Shown here piece by piece: positions 1-9,906 of a stretch of 64,000 nt of DNA. The notes beneath the pieces were generated by a model. It saw nothing but the letters and a program-made list of their open reading frames with translations, was not told where the DNA came from and ran no database searches. The stretch lies in contig JAURGK010000002.1 of the NCBI GenBank assembly GCA_030833845.1, positions 1 to 64,000 on the forward strand, written 5' to 3'. The translations under genes and the position numbers were made by a program. Every line of letters starts with the position of its first letter. Position 1 is the stretch's first letter. This DNA comes from Crocinitomicaceae bacterium. GTDB lineage: Bacteria; Bacteroidota; Bacteroidia; Flavobacteriales_D; Crocinitomicaceae.

Positions 1-140
1 ACAACCCTGCAGAGGGGTGGAATGGCCGCTACAAGGACAGCAAAGACGTACAGTTGGGCTTGTATAATTGGAAGATAGTCTATACGGATAACAAAATGGT
101 GACCCGCACACTTGCAGGTCATGTCAATGTACTCAGATGA
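1..140 (+). CDS. C-terminal end of a T9SS-secreted protein (type B sorting domain), partial
   Basis: Only the last 45 codons are in the window (frame starts at base 3, TGA at 138-140). The translation has the closing pattern of the gliding-motility-associated C-terminal domain: a WNG-x-Y turn, a Gly-Leu-Tyr beta strand, and an ending G-H-V-N-V-L-R. Family knowledge says this domain directs secretion through the type IX system and cell-surface delivery. The cargo part lies outside the window, so the protein's job is unknown. Its stop codon overlaps the lipB start by four bases. Confidence 0.75.
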   Translation, partial: NPAEGWNGRYKDSKDVQLGLYNWKIVYTDNKMVTRTLAGHVNVLR

Positions 141-841
141 TAGATAGACCAAAAGTAAAGGTCCAAAATCTTGCGTTAGTAGACTACAAACAGGCTTGGG
201 ACTATCAAGAAAAATTATTAAAAACAGCGGTGGATATCAAGATAGAAAACCGCAAATCAAATCAATCGGTGCTCCCAGCGCAATATATCTTGTTTTGCGA
301 ACACCCACATGTCTATACTTTAGGCAAAAGTGGTGCTGCTGAGCATTTATTGATGACAGAAGAGAACTTATCTCAGATAGATGCACAGTATTATAAAATC
401 AATAGAGGGGGTGACATTACTTATCATGGCCCAGGCCAGTTGGTCATGTACCCAATTTTAGATTTGGAGCAGTTTTTTACCGATATTCATAAATACATGC
501 GATTTTTAGAAGAAGCGGTTATCCAAACTTTGGCCTATTTTGGCATTAGCGCCACGCGTTATGATGGTTTAACTGGTGTGTGGCTTGATGCAAAAAAGCC
601 CAATGCACGAAAAATTTGTGCTATGGGTGTCAAGTGCTCTCGTTGGGTTACAATGCATGGCATCGCATTGAATGTGAACCCGGATTTAACGTATTTTAAT
701 CATATTGTACCATGCGGCATTGAAGATAAAGCCGTCACATCAATGGCAAAAGAAATGAGCAGCTCACCTGATATGAACGAAGTTCAAAACATATTGACAC
801 ATAAAATGTCAGAGGTATTCCAATTTGAAATAATCGCATAA
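137..841 (+). CDS. lipB: Octanoyl-[acyl carrier protein]:protein N-octanoyltransferase (LipB)
   Basis: LipB moves the octanoyl group from acyl carrier protein to lipoyl domains of 2-oxoacid dehydrogenases and the glycine cleavage H protein, the first step of lipoate synthesis in the cytoplasm. The 234-residue protein has the family signature RGGDITYHGPGQ at residues 90-101, the lysine in RKICAMGVK (Lys159) and the acyl-accepting cysteine in PCGI (Cys193). Length is normal. It starts inside the stop of the upstream T9SS gene (ATGA) and its stop overlaps the start of the next gene by one base, so the three may be translationally coupled. No separate promoter is evident. Confidence 0.95.
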   Translation: MIDRPKVKVQNLALVDYKQAWDYQEKLLKTAVDIKIENRKSNQSVLPAQYILFCEHPHVYTLGKSGAAEHLLMTEENLSQIDAQYYKINRGGDITYHGPGQLVMYPILDLEQFFTDIHKYMRFLEEAVIQTLAYFGISATRYDGLTGVWLDAKKPNARKICAMGVKCSRWVTMHGIALNVNPDLTYFNHIVPCGIEDKAVTSMAKEMSSSPDMNEVQNILTHKMSEVFQFEIIA

Positions 842-1251
842 TGAAAGAAGATATATTAGGCCCGAAAGTAGAAAACGTCGAATTGGCTTTGGTAGAACTA
901 CCAATTGAGGGCGGAGATCCAGAATATGTGGTTTTTTTGATCAACAACCGCGACGATATCATGGAGGGCATCATAGTGGCGTCAACAGGATATGGAACAG
1001 ATTCCCAGACAGGAGAAAAAATACAAACATCAACCTTACGAAAGGGAATTGAGGTGATGCTTCCTGGTGAAGCTGCGCGCATAGAGCCTATTATGCCTGA
1101 ACTTTTTAGACTGTCCAATGAATTTTGGGTGAGTTTTTGGGTGAATGAAACGATGTATGATAAAAGATTTGTTTTCGAAGCGCGAACCATTGACCCAGCC
1201 AAATTTGATCACTTACCCGAACTAAATGCCCGAGGGATTAAAATCAATTAA
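841..1251 (+). CDS. Conserved hypothetical protein, 136 aa
   Basis: I do not recognise a named family. The start codon shares one base with the lipB stop, so co-translation with lipB is likely. The protein has no signal peptide or membrane segment and is mildly acidic; the pattern (hydrophobic strands such as EYVVFLINN, then FWVSFWVNE and RFVFEA) suggests a small all-beta cytoplasmic protein. A different-frame reading on the opposite strand is also open, but lacks any protein-like features. The coupling to lipB is the only clue to its role and does not prove a lipoate function. Confidence 0.75.
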   Translation: MKEDILGPKVENVELALVELPIEGGDPEYVVFLINNRDDIMEGIIVASTGYGTDSQTGEKIQTSTLRKGIEVMLPGEAARIEPIMPELFRLSNEFWVSFWVNETMYDKRFVFEARTIDPAKFDHLPELNARGIKIN

Positions 1252-1262
1252 GGTTTTCTGCG

Positions 1263-2774
1263 TTATTTGATTAACGACCCCCCTGTCATTTCTTTGGGCT
1301 GAACGAGCCCCATTCGGCTAAGAATCGTAGGAGCTACATCAGCCAAAATTCCATCCTTAATCTTTTGATTACTGGCGTTCTGATGTACCCAAATGATGGG
1401 AACGGGGTTGAGGCTATGAGCAGTATTGGGGCTACCATCTGAATTGATGGCTAAATCGGCATTGCCATGGTCTGCGATAATGATAAATTCATATCCAAGT
1501 TCAAGCCCACGAATAACTACTTTTTGTAATTGCGTATCTACCGTTTCAATTGCTTCAATGATAGCATCATAAACGCCTGTATGCCCAACCATATCGGGAT
1601 TGGCAAAATTCAAACAAATAAAATCGGGTTGTTCATTTTTCATGTGCTCAATGAGGGCACCGGCAACTTGTGGTGCACTCATTTGAGGTTGTAAATCATA
1701 AGTGGGTACTTTTGGAGAGGCAATCAAGATGCGCGCTTCTTTGTCAAAGGCAGTTTCCCTTCCGCCATTGAAGAAAAAGGTTACATGTGGATACTTTTCA
1801 GTTTCGGCAATCCGTACCTGACTGAGCCCAGCTTCGGCAACCACTTGGCCAAGTGTCTGCTTTAATTGATCTTTTTCAAAAAGTACTTTGATACCTTTGT
1901 ATCGCTCATCATAGTTGGTCATGGTATAATATTCCAAATCTAAAGGGGTCATATTATATTCATGGAAGGCTTCCTGAGTTAGGGCAATGGTAAGTTCTCT
2001 TGGCCGATCTGTTCTAAAATTAAAGAATACCACCACATCACCATTTTTAATGGTTCCTTCTTTTGCAATTACATGCGGCTCGATAAATTCATCAGTGATT
2101 TCTTGACTGTAGGAATGCGCTACTGCCTCAAGTGCACTTTGGGCGGTGTTTCCAAAACCGTTTACCATTAAATGATAAGCTTTCGAAATACGTTCCCATC
2201 GGTTATCTCTATCCATAGCATAGTACCTACCAATGACACTGGCAATTTTACCATTTTCCTTTTCCAAAACCTTTTCTAGCTCAGCTATGAATCCAAGGCC
2301 ACTTTTTGGGTCACAATCTCTGCCGTCGGTAATGGCGTGTACATAATAGGAGCCAACTTGGGCTTTATTTGCCAATGCACACAATGTATGCAAATGTGCT
2401 TGTGAACTGTGTACACCACCATTAGAAACAAGCCCAATAAAATGTAATTTTCTTCCTGGATCTGTAGCTTTTGTAAATGCTTCAAGAAGCAGGGGGTTTG
2501 AATCTAATTCACCTTCTCGAATGCTCTTGTTTATTCTCGTTAATTCTTGGTATACTACCCGGCCTGCACCAATATTGAGATGGCCCACTTCTGAATTGCC
2601 CATTTGCCCTTCAGGTAGGCCAACCGCCTCGCCAGAAGTTTGGAGCGTGGCGTTTGGAAATTTTTGCATGAGTGTATCAAAAAAAGGTGTTTGAGCATTA
2701 AAAATAGCATCGGCCTTGGTTTGATCTCCAAGCCCCCATCCGTCGAGAATGATGAGTCCAGTTTTAGATTTCAT
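1263..2774 (-). CDS. gpmI: 2,3-bisphosphoglycerate-independent phosphoglycerate mutase
   Basis: This cytoplasmic metalloenzyme interconverts 3- and 2-phosphoglycerate in glycolysis and gluconeogenesis. The 503 residues match the family length. Visible motifs are the N-terminal metal-binding LDGWG (Asp11), the phosphorylated serine in GNSEVGHLNIGAGR (Ser61), the substrate loop with TDGRD, and the C-terminal metal site ADHGNADL. The ATG overlaps the stop of the upstream histidine kinase by four bases, so it is the last gene of an operon with a DUF2723 protein, an antiporter and the kinase. The pairing of a glycolytic enzyme with a sensor kinase is not functionally explained. Confidence 0.96.
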   Translation of the reverse strand: MKSKTGLIILDGWGLGDQTKADAIFNAQTPFFDTLMQKFPNATLQTSGEAVGLPEGQMGNSEVGHLNIGAGRVVYQELTRINKSIREGELDSNPLLLEAFTKATDPGRKLHFIGLVSNGGVHSSQAHLHTLCALANKAQVGSYYVHAITDGRDCDPKSGLGFIAELEKVLEKENGKIASVIGRYYAMDRDNRWERISKAYHLMVNGFGNTAQSALEAVAHSYSQEITDEFIEPHVIAKEGTIKNGDVVVFFNFRTDRPRELTIALTQEAFHEYNMTPLDLEYYTMTNYDERYKGIKVLFEKDQLKQTLGQVVAEAGLSQVRIAETEKYPHVTFFFNGGRETAFDKEARILIASPKVPTYDLQPQMSAPQVAGALIEHMKNEQPDFICLNFANPDMVGHTGVYDAIIEAIETVDTQLQKVVIRGLELGYEFIIIADHGNADLAINSDGSPNTAHSLNPVPIIWVHQNASNQKIKDGILADVAPTILSRMGLVQPKEMTGGSLIK

Positions 2775-3670
2775 AGTGGTAAAATGATTTCAAAGATACT
2801 TCCTTGAGGTTGATTAGCGAGGTAACGTATGCTACCTTGATGCAGTTTGATGAACTCTGAGACAATGTATAATCCGAGGCCACTCCCTGATTGCTTCCTG
2901 GTTTCCTCTGAGCCAACTCTAAAAAACTTTTCAAAAATTTGAGTTCTTTGCTGGGGAGCAATTCCAGGACCATTATCGGCAACCTTGATCGTAGTGAAAC
3001 GGTCGAGCTGTTCAATTTGAATACTTATTTGTTGGTCTTCACCACCATATTTGAAGGCATTATCAATTAAGTTTTCGATTATGGTCTCAAACATATTTTG
3101 ATCTATTTGACAAAATAATTCACTTGGGGCGACCAATTTAATCTGCTCGGATTGTAAACGGGTATGGTAGCGATCAATAATTTGTTGACAAAAAAGGACA
3201 AGCTCAGTTTTTTGTTTGTGTATTTGAAATTCTTCGTTTTCAGCCTTGGCCGCGCTAAGGATATTTTCGATAAGTGCACTTAACCTTGCGTTTTCCTGTA
3301 AGGCGCCATTTAAAATTTCTTGTTGCTTTGCTGCAGGTAATTGATGTTTTTTAAGTGTTTGAAGATATAATTTCAAAGCAGCGATTGGGGTTTTTAGTTC
3401 ATGGGTAATGGTCAATAAAAAGTTTTGCTGCTGTTGTTGAAAGAAAAACTCTTTGCCAATTGATCGCCTGATGCGGTAAATTCCAAAAACGAGAATAAAT
3501 AAAAAAACAGCACCTTCACCTAATATCATGCCAATGCGTTTTGAAAGCTGTGTGTCTTGATTGGGAATGTATGCGCTCAATTGAATGAGGTGATATCCCC
3601 ACCAAATAAATTGGATAAGCACATAAGCCCCTAAAAAATAAAGCCAATATGTAGATTTATTTCTTTTCAA
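2771..3670 (-). CDS. Sensor histidine kinase, two TM segments, no periplasmic domain
   Basis: A 299-residue inner-membrane kinase. Residues about 7-29 and 46-66 are hydrophobic, separated by a loop too short to be a sensor domain. A glutamine-rich linker leads into the dimerisation helix with the phospho-accepting His in ITHELKTP; then come the N box (NLIDNAFKYGG), the G1 box (VADNGPGI) and the G2 box (GSGLGLYIV). All residues needed for activity are present. No response regulator lies next to it. It sits 21 bases downstream of the antiporter and overlaps gpmI, so it may sense membrane or ion state, but that is only inference from position. Confidence 0.93.
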   Translation of the reverse strand: MKRNKSTYWLYFLGAYVLIQFIWWGYHLIQLSAYIPNQDTQLSKRIGMILGEGAVFLFILVFGIYRIRRSIGKEFFFQQQQQNFLLTITHELKTPIAALKLYLQTLKKHQLPAAKQQEILNGALQENARLSALIENILSAAKAENEEFQIHKQKTELVLFCQQIIDRYHTRLQSEQIKLVAPSELFCQIDQNMFETIIENLIDNAFKYGGEDQQISIQIEQLDRFTTIKVADNGPGIAPQQRTQIFEKFFRVGSEETRKQSGSGLGLYIVSEFIKLHQGSIRYLANQPQGSIFEIILPL

Positions 3671-3691
3671 AAGAATAGTTTTTTGTAGTAA

Positions 3692-5854
3692 TCATTTATT
3701 TTTTCTGAAAATATTTCCAACCTCTCGGCTAATTTTTTGAATGGTTTCGACCCCCGCAACCAATGGTGCTGCGTCTATGTCATCATAATTTGAAAATGCC
3801 GGATCATATACTGCTGTTCCAGGATAAATTAATAAAAAATCATTGTGTTCAAAGGCCACTTCAATATTTTGTAAAATGAGGTCAATTTGAGGATCATAAG
3901 AAACACTCCCAGCTCGGCATGCTACCAAGGCCACTAGGTCACTTTGGCGTCTTTGATAGCTTGCATAAAAAGCTTCAAGATTGATGAGCTCCGTTAAACG
4001 CAAATCTGTATCGATATTATTGGCATTTGCTACTTTTTCAAGCCGTTCAGCTGTTGAGCTACTACCAAAAAGAGCTACTGGCACATTGAGTTCTTTACCC
4101 AAACGTAAAATCCGTTCTGCCCAAAGAATGAAAGACGGCTCTAATTCTGCGATGAGTGGGGCAACCAAAACAATGCGCTCATACTCTACACTAGGTTTGT
4201 CTAGAGAGCAGAAAAAGATAGTTTTATCGCATGTGGATAAAAGATGGTCTCGATCATCGCCTACTATACGTTTGATTAAATTAGTACTTTGAGAATCATT
4301 GACCAAAACAATATCTGCGACTAATTCTTTAGAAACCCTTGCAATTCCAGAGGAAACATTATGATCAATGGTAGCGATTGGATTTAATTTTGCTTCATGC
4401 CCAGAATAGTGTTTTACTATATCCTCGAGTGATTTTCTTGATTTTTTAATCATTCGCTCGGCATTTTCATTGTCGGGATAGACACTCACTACCGAAATCG
4501 GGTTGATTACCTTGGGGTCTGAAAGCAATAGTGCCATGTCAAGTAGGCTTTCATTTCCTTTGAGCTCGTTCATTGACACAATAAGGTGTTTATTTCGCAA
4601 TAGCGCTTCATTTTCTTCAACATCGCTGTTTTCAGAGAGGTCAACTAGTAATTTCTTTCCGCTATTTTCTGTAACCATCGTAGATACCATTGTAGTAATT
4701 AAAATCAATATTACCGTGCCATTGACAATATATATGTTCAATAGCCCAACATTGTATCCAACACTAATAATGGCCAAAGTCGCTGCTGCTCGAGCTGTAC
4801 TTAATCCAAAGATCATTTGTCTTTCATCCCTTGAAAACCTATAGATTATTTGGGTTAGGTAAGCGGCAAGCCATTTGGAAGCTATAGCAAAAAAGGTGAG
4901 CACACCGGCAATGAATAAGGGCCAAGACCCTTTGGTAAAAGCACCAAGGTCAACGATCATACCTACAAAAATCAAAAAGAAGGGAATGAAAAGTGAATTA
5001 CCGATAAAATCAATTCGATTCATTAAAGTGGAATGGTGTGGAATGAGTTTGTTCAATACCAAACCCGCCACAAATGCACCTATGATATGTTCAACACCAG
5101 CTACTTCAGCCAAAAAAGCCGAGAAAAAGACAATCGACAAAACAAAAATGTATTGTGAGGTTTTCTCGCTATCTAGCTTACTAAAAAACCAACGAGCAAC
5201 ACGCGGCACAACCGCAAACATGAATAAAGAAAAGATGGTCAAAGACATAAACAAGCGCATCCAAAAGCCAAAATCAAGTTGCCCTTGTGCTGCACTTGAT
5301 ATGATGGCTAAAATAATCAGCACCGCTGTGTCTGTTAAAATTGTGCCCCCAACGGTAATTGCAACCGAAGTATGTTTGGTGAGTCCGAACTTACTCACGA
5401 TGGGGTAGGCAACCAAGGTGTGAGTTGAGAACATACTAGCAGTTAACAAAGCAGCTAACGGCGACATGTGAAGAATTTCAGTACATAAGGGATAACCCAA
5501 AACAAGAGGAACTATAAAAGTAATCAGCCCAAATCCTACGCTTTTATTCAGGTGTTTTTTAAATTGCCTAAGGTCGAGTTCTAAGCCGGCCATAAACATG
5601 ATGTAAAGCAGACCAATTGTTGAGAATAGTTTGATGCTACCTTCAGCTTCCATCGCTCGAATACCGATAAGTCCAAGCCCATGAGGCCCAATTATTACAC
5701 CAGAGAGAATGAGCCCTATAATACCCGGAATTTTGATTTTCCGCAACAAAATGGGCGAAAGCAAAATGATGAACAGCAGAATGGAAAAAACCAACACCGG
5801 ATTTTTCAGTGGTAACTGAAAGGCTTCGATCAGGTGTTGGAAAAAATAGCGCAT
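3692..5854 (-). CDS. CPA2-type cation/proton antiporter with cytoplasmic USP-like C-terminus
   Basis: The first roughly 410 of 720 residues form about 12 hydrophobic segments with the CPA2 family pattern (IPGIIGLILSGVIIGPHGLG near the start, and the Asp in GTILTDTAVL in the middle). It would exchange Na+ or K+ for protons across the inner membrane. The last 300 residues are soluble and resemble tandem universal-stress-protein folds (for example LIVSMNELKGNES and RIVLVAPLIAE), which in related antiporters are regulatory. It follows the DUF2723 gene by four bases and is followed by a histidine kinase. Ion specificity cannot be read from sequence. Confidence 0.9.
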   Translation of the reverse strand: MRYFFQHLIEAFQLPLKNPVLVFSILLFIILLSPILLRKIKIPGIIGLILSGVIIGPHGLGLIGIRAMEAEGSIKLFSTIGLLYIMFMAGLELDLRQFKKHLNKSVGFGLITFIVPLVLGYPLCTEILHMSPLAALLTASMFSTHTLVAYPIVSKFGLTKHTSVAITVGGTILTDTAVLIILAIISSAAQGQLDFGFWMRLFMSLTIFSLFMFAVVPRVARWFFSKLDSEKTSQYIFVLSIVFFSAFLAEVAGVEHIIGAFVAGLVLNKLIPHHSTLMNRIDFIGNSLFIPFFLIFVGMIVDLGAFTKGSWPLFIAGVLTFFAIASKWLAAYLTQIIYRFSRDERQMIFGLSTARAAATLAIISVGYNVGLLNIYIVNGTVILILITTMVSTMVTENSGKKLLVDLSENSDVEENEALLRNKHLIVSMNELKGNESLLDMALLLSDPKVINPISVVSVYPDNENAERMIKKSRKSLEDIVKHYSGHEAKLNPIATIDHNVSSGIARVSKELVADIVLVNDSQSTNLIKRIVGDDRDHLLSTCDKTIFFCSLDKPSVEYERIVLVAPLIAELEPSFILWAERILRLGKELNVPVALFGSSSTAERLEKVANANNIDTDLRLTELINLEAFYASYQRRQSDLVALVACRAGSVSYDPQIDLILQNIEVAFEHNDFLLIYPGTAVYDPAFSNYDDIDAAPLVAGVETIQKISREVGNIFRKNK

Positions 5855-5858
5855 TGAC

Positions 5859-8800
5859 TTATTGCATCATACCAGTGGGGCTCTCGCCTTGGCCAGGAGC
5901 CGATAAGGCATTGAGATCGATATTTGATTCAGCCGGCGGGGTGATTGTTCGATTTACTTGAGGTGCTTTGATCAAGCCATGGTGCTCAGCGAGTGCCCCC
6001 ATGTACAATTTCAAATTCATCAACTGATTCATGTACAAGCCTTCACTCATAGCCATTTCGCCATTTTCATTGGCGGCTTTTTCAAGGCCAATGTAAATGC
6101 GAGGCAATACATTTTTGTAAAGTTTTTGTACAGTTCGTTCTAAGTCTCTGGTAAATGCATTTGCTTGTAGCCCCTTAGATCCAGATTGGTTGCTAATGGC
6201 AGATCTCATTTTAAGAAGTCCATCGGCCACAGCAATGAGGTCTTCAGTGTTATCAGAATTTCCGGCAAAGGATATGGCACTGTGTTCAAAATAAGCGATG
6301 ACCGTTTTGTAGTTGTCAAGTATCTTTTGACCGAGAATGGCCGCTTTTTTCTTTTGACCGAGTAAGATATATAACTGAACAAATTCATGCAAAATTCCTG
6401 CATTTAAAGGTCGAATATCTTGTCCTTGGTAGGTGAATTGGTTATGCGTTTTATTATAATTCAAAGAACTAAACGGATCCACAGGATTGACATCGCCATA
6501 GTCTAATACAGTTTCAATTGGCATTAGTTTCATGGCTTTATCCAGAACTTTCACTGCTTCTGTCTTGCGCCCGAGTACATAAAGTTGTTCGGCGAGCAAT
6601 AAGAAATTAGAACGATATTGAACGGTATGACGACGCGCATAGTAGTCTGTCAAGACATCGGCATTCGCCATATCACCATAGATATAGTTCTCGAGCATAT
6701 TTTTTTCCATTTGATTGACATCCATCAAGGCTGGCTCTTGTTTGGCTGGTGAAAGGGCATAGGCCATACCAACTTGTTTGATATATCCTGCACTAAGCAA
6801 GGCAATGGCAAATGCGGATCCTCGATTACTTGAGAAATATATACCGCGCTCCCAATTGTTATTTGCTACCACATCCATCATCATGACTTCTTCTCTGGTA
6901 AGTGCCTGGTTTCTTTCAGGGTCGAATTCAAAAATGATTTCTTTAGCAATGTTAGTTGCTTTGACATTTTTATCGAGTACGCCAGACCGTATGGCGTTAT
7001 TACGATCTACTTTGAGTGCAAATTTGGTAGACGGGAAGAAACTCAATTTGCTTTGACCATCAATAATTGTATTGGCATCATCCCTAACAAATGCCATGGC
7101 CTCAGCGAAATCTACCGCAGACCAAATGCGCTCAAACTGATCCAATAAGTCTTGTAAGGATTGAGCACTATTGTTTTTAAATTCAACCTGTCCATTGCGT
7201 GCAGCTTCAAATAGGCTAAATACTTTTTGGTATTTATCGATGGTTGCATTCACCATGTTGGTAGAGTCTGTGCTGGCAATTTGTGATTTTAAAGCTTCTG
7301 CTTCAGGGGTGCTTGCAACAATATCTGCAAAGATGACTCTTGCGCGTTGATCAAAATAACCTGCCGCCATTTTTGCTTCAGAAGGGTTGTGCTTGAGGCG
7401 CAATTCTAATACCTTTCTTAGCACAGCGTCAGACGGATTTTGAGAGAAAAGTTGAAGTAAGGGCATAAAATAAACCTGATCGGTATTACCTGCAAACATC
7501 AAAATTTGGTCTTCTCGGAATTTAATCGGTAGAGGATCAGACTTATAAGTTTTGAGTTTCATTTGGTTGGTATACCAGTCTGTCCCCATTAAGGATAAGT
7601 TACAAACCCGTACGTCCGTTCTTTTGCCTTCAACCTCTTGCAAATACCACAATGGGAAAGTGTCGTTATCGCCATTGGTAAAGAGTATGGCATTTTTCCC
7701 GCAAGATTCCAAGTAGTTGTGCGCAAGGTCGCGGGCGGTTGTTTTACCGCTTCTATCGTGGTCATCCCAGTTCTGAACTCCCATGATTACGGGCACAATA
7801 AGCCCAAGCGCTGCGGCTATACTTGCCCGAGTTTGAGCATTTTGAAGGTATTTTTTAAGAAAATCAAAAATTGCATAAACACCTATGCCGATCCACATCG
7901 CAAAGAAATAGAACGAACCGGAGTAGGCGTAATCTCGCTCTCGAGGTTCGTAAGGTTTTTGATTGAGGTAAACGACAATTGCTAATCCCGTAAATATAAA
8001 AGCAAGTGTAATGATGAAAGCATCTTTTGGAGTTTTGCGGAAATGAAACACCAAACCAACGAGTGCTAAAATGAGTGGCAGTAGGAAATAAGTATTGTGC
8101 GCTGGATTTTCTTTGGTAAAATATGGTGCATGTTCTTGACTTCCTAAACGTGCTTCATCCAAGAATGTAATTCCAGAAATCCAATTGCCATGCATGTTGT
8201 CGCCATGGCCTTGTAAATCATTTTGGCGCCCTGCAAAGTTCCACATGAAATAGCGCACATACATCCAATTGACTTGGTAACGAACGAAATAGGTGATATT
8301 TTCCCAGAAAGTAGGCAGCCTTTTGCCATCGCGCCCTAGTTCTGTGCTGGTGCCGTCTTCAGGATCGTAGCCAGACCATTTGGCGTAGAGTTGTTTGTGA
8401 AGCCCAGCAGAGCCCCCATCACCATTGTACATGCGAGGAAAAAACGTAGTTTGAGCATAGGTTGCCACTGCACCCTCACTAACACTTGCATTACTTTGGT
8501 AGTATTTTTCTTCTACACTGTAGGCGCCTTTATTTTTAAGCATCCACTGATTGGCCTCTTTCTCCGTGGCGAAAGCTTTGATCTCGATGTCATTCTCCAT
8601 CACCACAAATCGGCGTAAATAATACGGAGAAAGATTTTTCCATGCAGACCGATCCAATATTCTTGGCCCATCCTGAGTCATTTCTTCACCGTTCCTAAAT
8701 GAATTCCAATATTGGCCTGTAAGGATAGGGGCAGAACCATATTGTTCACGTTTTAGGTAGGAATGTAGCGTAACTAAATTTTCAGGGTCATTTTCATCAA

Positions 8801-9776
8801 GTGGTGTATTGGAATTAGATCGAATGACAATCACTGCAAAGGATCCATAACCTATAAGCAGCATCACAAGACCCATCATGGCATTGTATAGTATCGTTCT
8901 ACTTGTTTTATAAGCAAAACGAACCAAATAAAGACATGCCGCTATCAGTACTACAAAAAAGAAAATTGTACCACTGTAAAAAGGAAGCCCCAAGCTGTTA
9001 ACGAATGACACTTCAAAACTTGAGGCGAGTGCAATACTCCCAGGAATTACTCCTTCTTGAATAAACCCTAGAGCAACCACAGAAATGAGCCCCGTGAGCA
9101 AAAGGCCCTTGATATTAATTTCTTCTCGGGTTCTAAAATATATCATATAACCAATGGCAGGCACAACCAATATCCCGAGTAAGTGAACACCGATAGCCAA
9201 TCCAAGCAGAAAGAAAATCAATATCAACCAGCGATTTGGTCGCAAATCAGAGAGAGTGGACCCGTGCTGAGACAAATGCATTTGCTCATCCCACTTCAAA
9301 ATCGCCCAAAAAATGACGGCAGTAAACAATGAGGCCATGGCATATACCTCTCCTTCCACTGCAGAAAACCAAAAAGAATCTGAAAAGGTATAGGCAAGAG
9401 ATCCAATCGTTGCGGCACTAAATATGGCAATTTGATTGCTACTATTTAACTCATCGCCTTGTTTGATGACTATTTTTTTAATCAAAAGTGTAAGGGACCA
9501 GAACATAAAAAGAATGGTCAAAGAACTTGAGACGGCTGAAAGTGCATTGATATAAACGGCAACATTTTCAGGTGCGGCAAAAAATGAAAATAGGCGACCC
9601 AAAACCATAAAGAGGGGGGCACCTGGAGGGTGACCAACCTCTAATTTATTGGCTGCAGTGATGTATTCTCCACAATCCCAGAGACTTGCCGTGGATTCTA
9701 TGGTCATGAGATATACAGTCGTGGCAACAGCAAACACAAGCCAGCCTAAGTAAGTATTCCATTTTGAGTATGTCAT
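5859..9776 (-). CDS. DUF2723 membrane protein (GT-C-like, protein O-mannosyltransferase-related)
   Basis: A 1305-residue protein. The N-terminus carries the DUF2723 signature: a first TM segment, then ESTASLWDCGEYI and GHPPGAPLF, the acidic loop seen in GT-C glycosyltransferases. About 10-12 TM segments spread over residues 10-660 surround a long extracytoplasmic insert with several Trp/Tyr-rich stretches, and the last 600 residues are soluble, with TPR-like helices near residues 1080-1240. Family knowledge suggests transfer of sugar from a lipid carrier, but the substrate is unknown. It is the first gene of a four-gene minus-strand operon. Its length is above the roughly 1000-1100 residues I would expect. 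Confidence 0.85.
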   Translation of the reverse strand: MTYSKWNTYLGWLVFAVATTVYLMTIESTASLWDCGEYITAANKLEVGHPPGAPLFMVLGRLFSFFAAPENVAVYINALSAVSSSLTILFMFWSLTLLIKKIVIKQGDELNSSNQIAIFSAATIGSLAYTFSDSFWFSAVEGEVYAMASLFTAVIFWAILKWDEQMHLSQHGSTLSDLRPNRWLILIFFLLGLAIGVHLLGILVVPAIGYMIYFRTREEINIKGLLLTGLISVVALGFIQEGVIPGSIALASSFEVSFVNSLGLPFYSGTIFFFVVLIAACLYLVRFAYKTSRTILYNAMMGLVMLLIGYGSFAVIVIRSNSNTPLDENDPENLVTLHSYLKREQYGSAPILTGQYWNSFRNGEEMTQDGPRILDRSAWKNLSPYYLRRFVVMENDIEIKAFATEKEANQWMLKNKGAYSVEEKYYQSNASVSEGAVATYAQTTFFPRMYNGDGGSAGLHKQLYAKWSGYDPEDGTSTELGRDGKRLPTFWENITYFVRYQVNWMYVRYFMWNFAGRQNDLQGHGDNMHGNWISGITFLDEARLGSQEHAPYFTKENPAHNTYFLLPLILALVGLVFHFRKTPKDAFIITLAFIFTGLAIVVYLNQKPYEPRERDYAYSGSFYFFAMWIGIGVYAIFDFLKKYLQNAQTRASIAAALGLIVPVIMGVQNWDDHDRSGKTTARDLAHNYLESCGKNAILFTNGDNDTFPLWYLQEVEGKRTDVRVCNLSLMGTDWYTNQMKLKTYKSDPLPIKFREDQILMFAGNTDQVYFMPLLQLFSQNPSDAVLRKVLELRLKHNPSEAKMAAGYFDQRARVIFADIVASTPEAEALKSQIASTDSTNMVNATIDKYQKVFSLFEAARNGQVEFKNNSAQSLQDLLDQFERIWSAVDFAEAMAFVRDDANTIIDGQSKLSFFPSTKFALKVDRNNAIRSGVLDKNVKATNIAKEIIFEFDPERNQALTREEVMMMDVVANNNWERGIYFSSNRGSAFAIALLSAGYIKQVGMAYALSPAKQEPALMDVNQMEKNMLENYIYGDMANADVLTDYYARRHTVQYRSNFLLLAEQLYVLGRKTEAVKVLDKAMKLMPIETVLDYGDVNPVDPFSSLNYNKTHNQFTYQGQDIRPLNAGILHEFVQLYILLGQKKKAAILGQKILDNYKTVIAYFEHSAISFAGNSDNTEDLIAVADGLLKMRSAISNQSGSKGLQANAFTRDLERTVQKLYKNVLPRIYIGLEKAANENGEMAMSEGLYMNQLMNLKLYMGALAEHHGLIKAPQVNRTITPPAESNIDLNALSAPGQGESPTGMMQ

Positions 9777-9848
9777 GAGTACCTTTTGATTATTATTTTA
9801 GTACTGCGAATTTAATAATAATCGAGCTAAATTTTTTTTATCGGGCTA

Positions 9849-9879
9849 TTTGTCGAGAAGAAAAAACTTATTAAATTTG
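9849..9879 (+). promoter_or_regulatory. Bacteroidota-type promoter for tRNA-Gln
   Basis: TTTG at 9849-9852, a 19-base spacer, and TAAATTTG at 9872-9879 match the -33/-7 consensus of Bacteroidota primary sigma factor promoters exactly. Transcription would start near 9886, about 20 bases before the mature tRNA. Confidence 0.8.
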
Positions 9880-9906
9880 CACTCGCATTACAAAATGCAA
9901 TTTTAA

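Noticed and set aside
735-1202. Minus-strand frame of 155 codons opposite lipB and the 136-residue gene
   Set aside because: It lies fully over coupled plus-strand genes and shows no recognisable domain.
4875-5408. Plus-strand frame of 177 codons opposite the antiporter
   Set aside because: Lys/Ser-rich translation without a signal or domain; it is antisense to well-supported TM segments.
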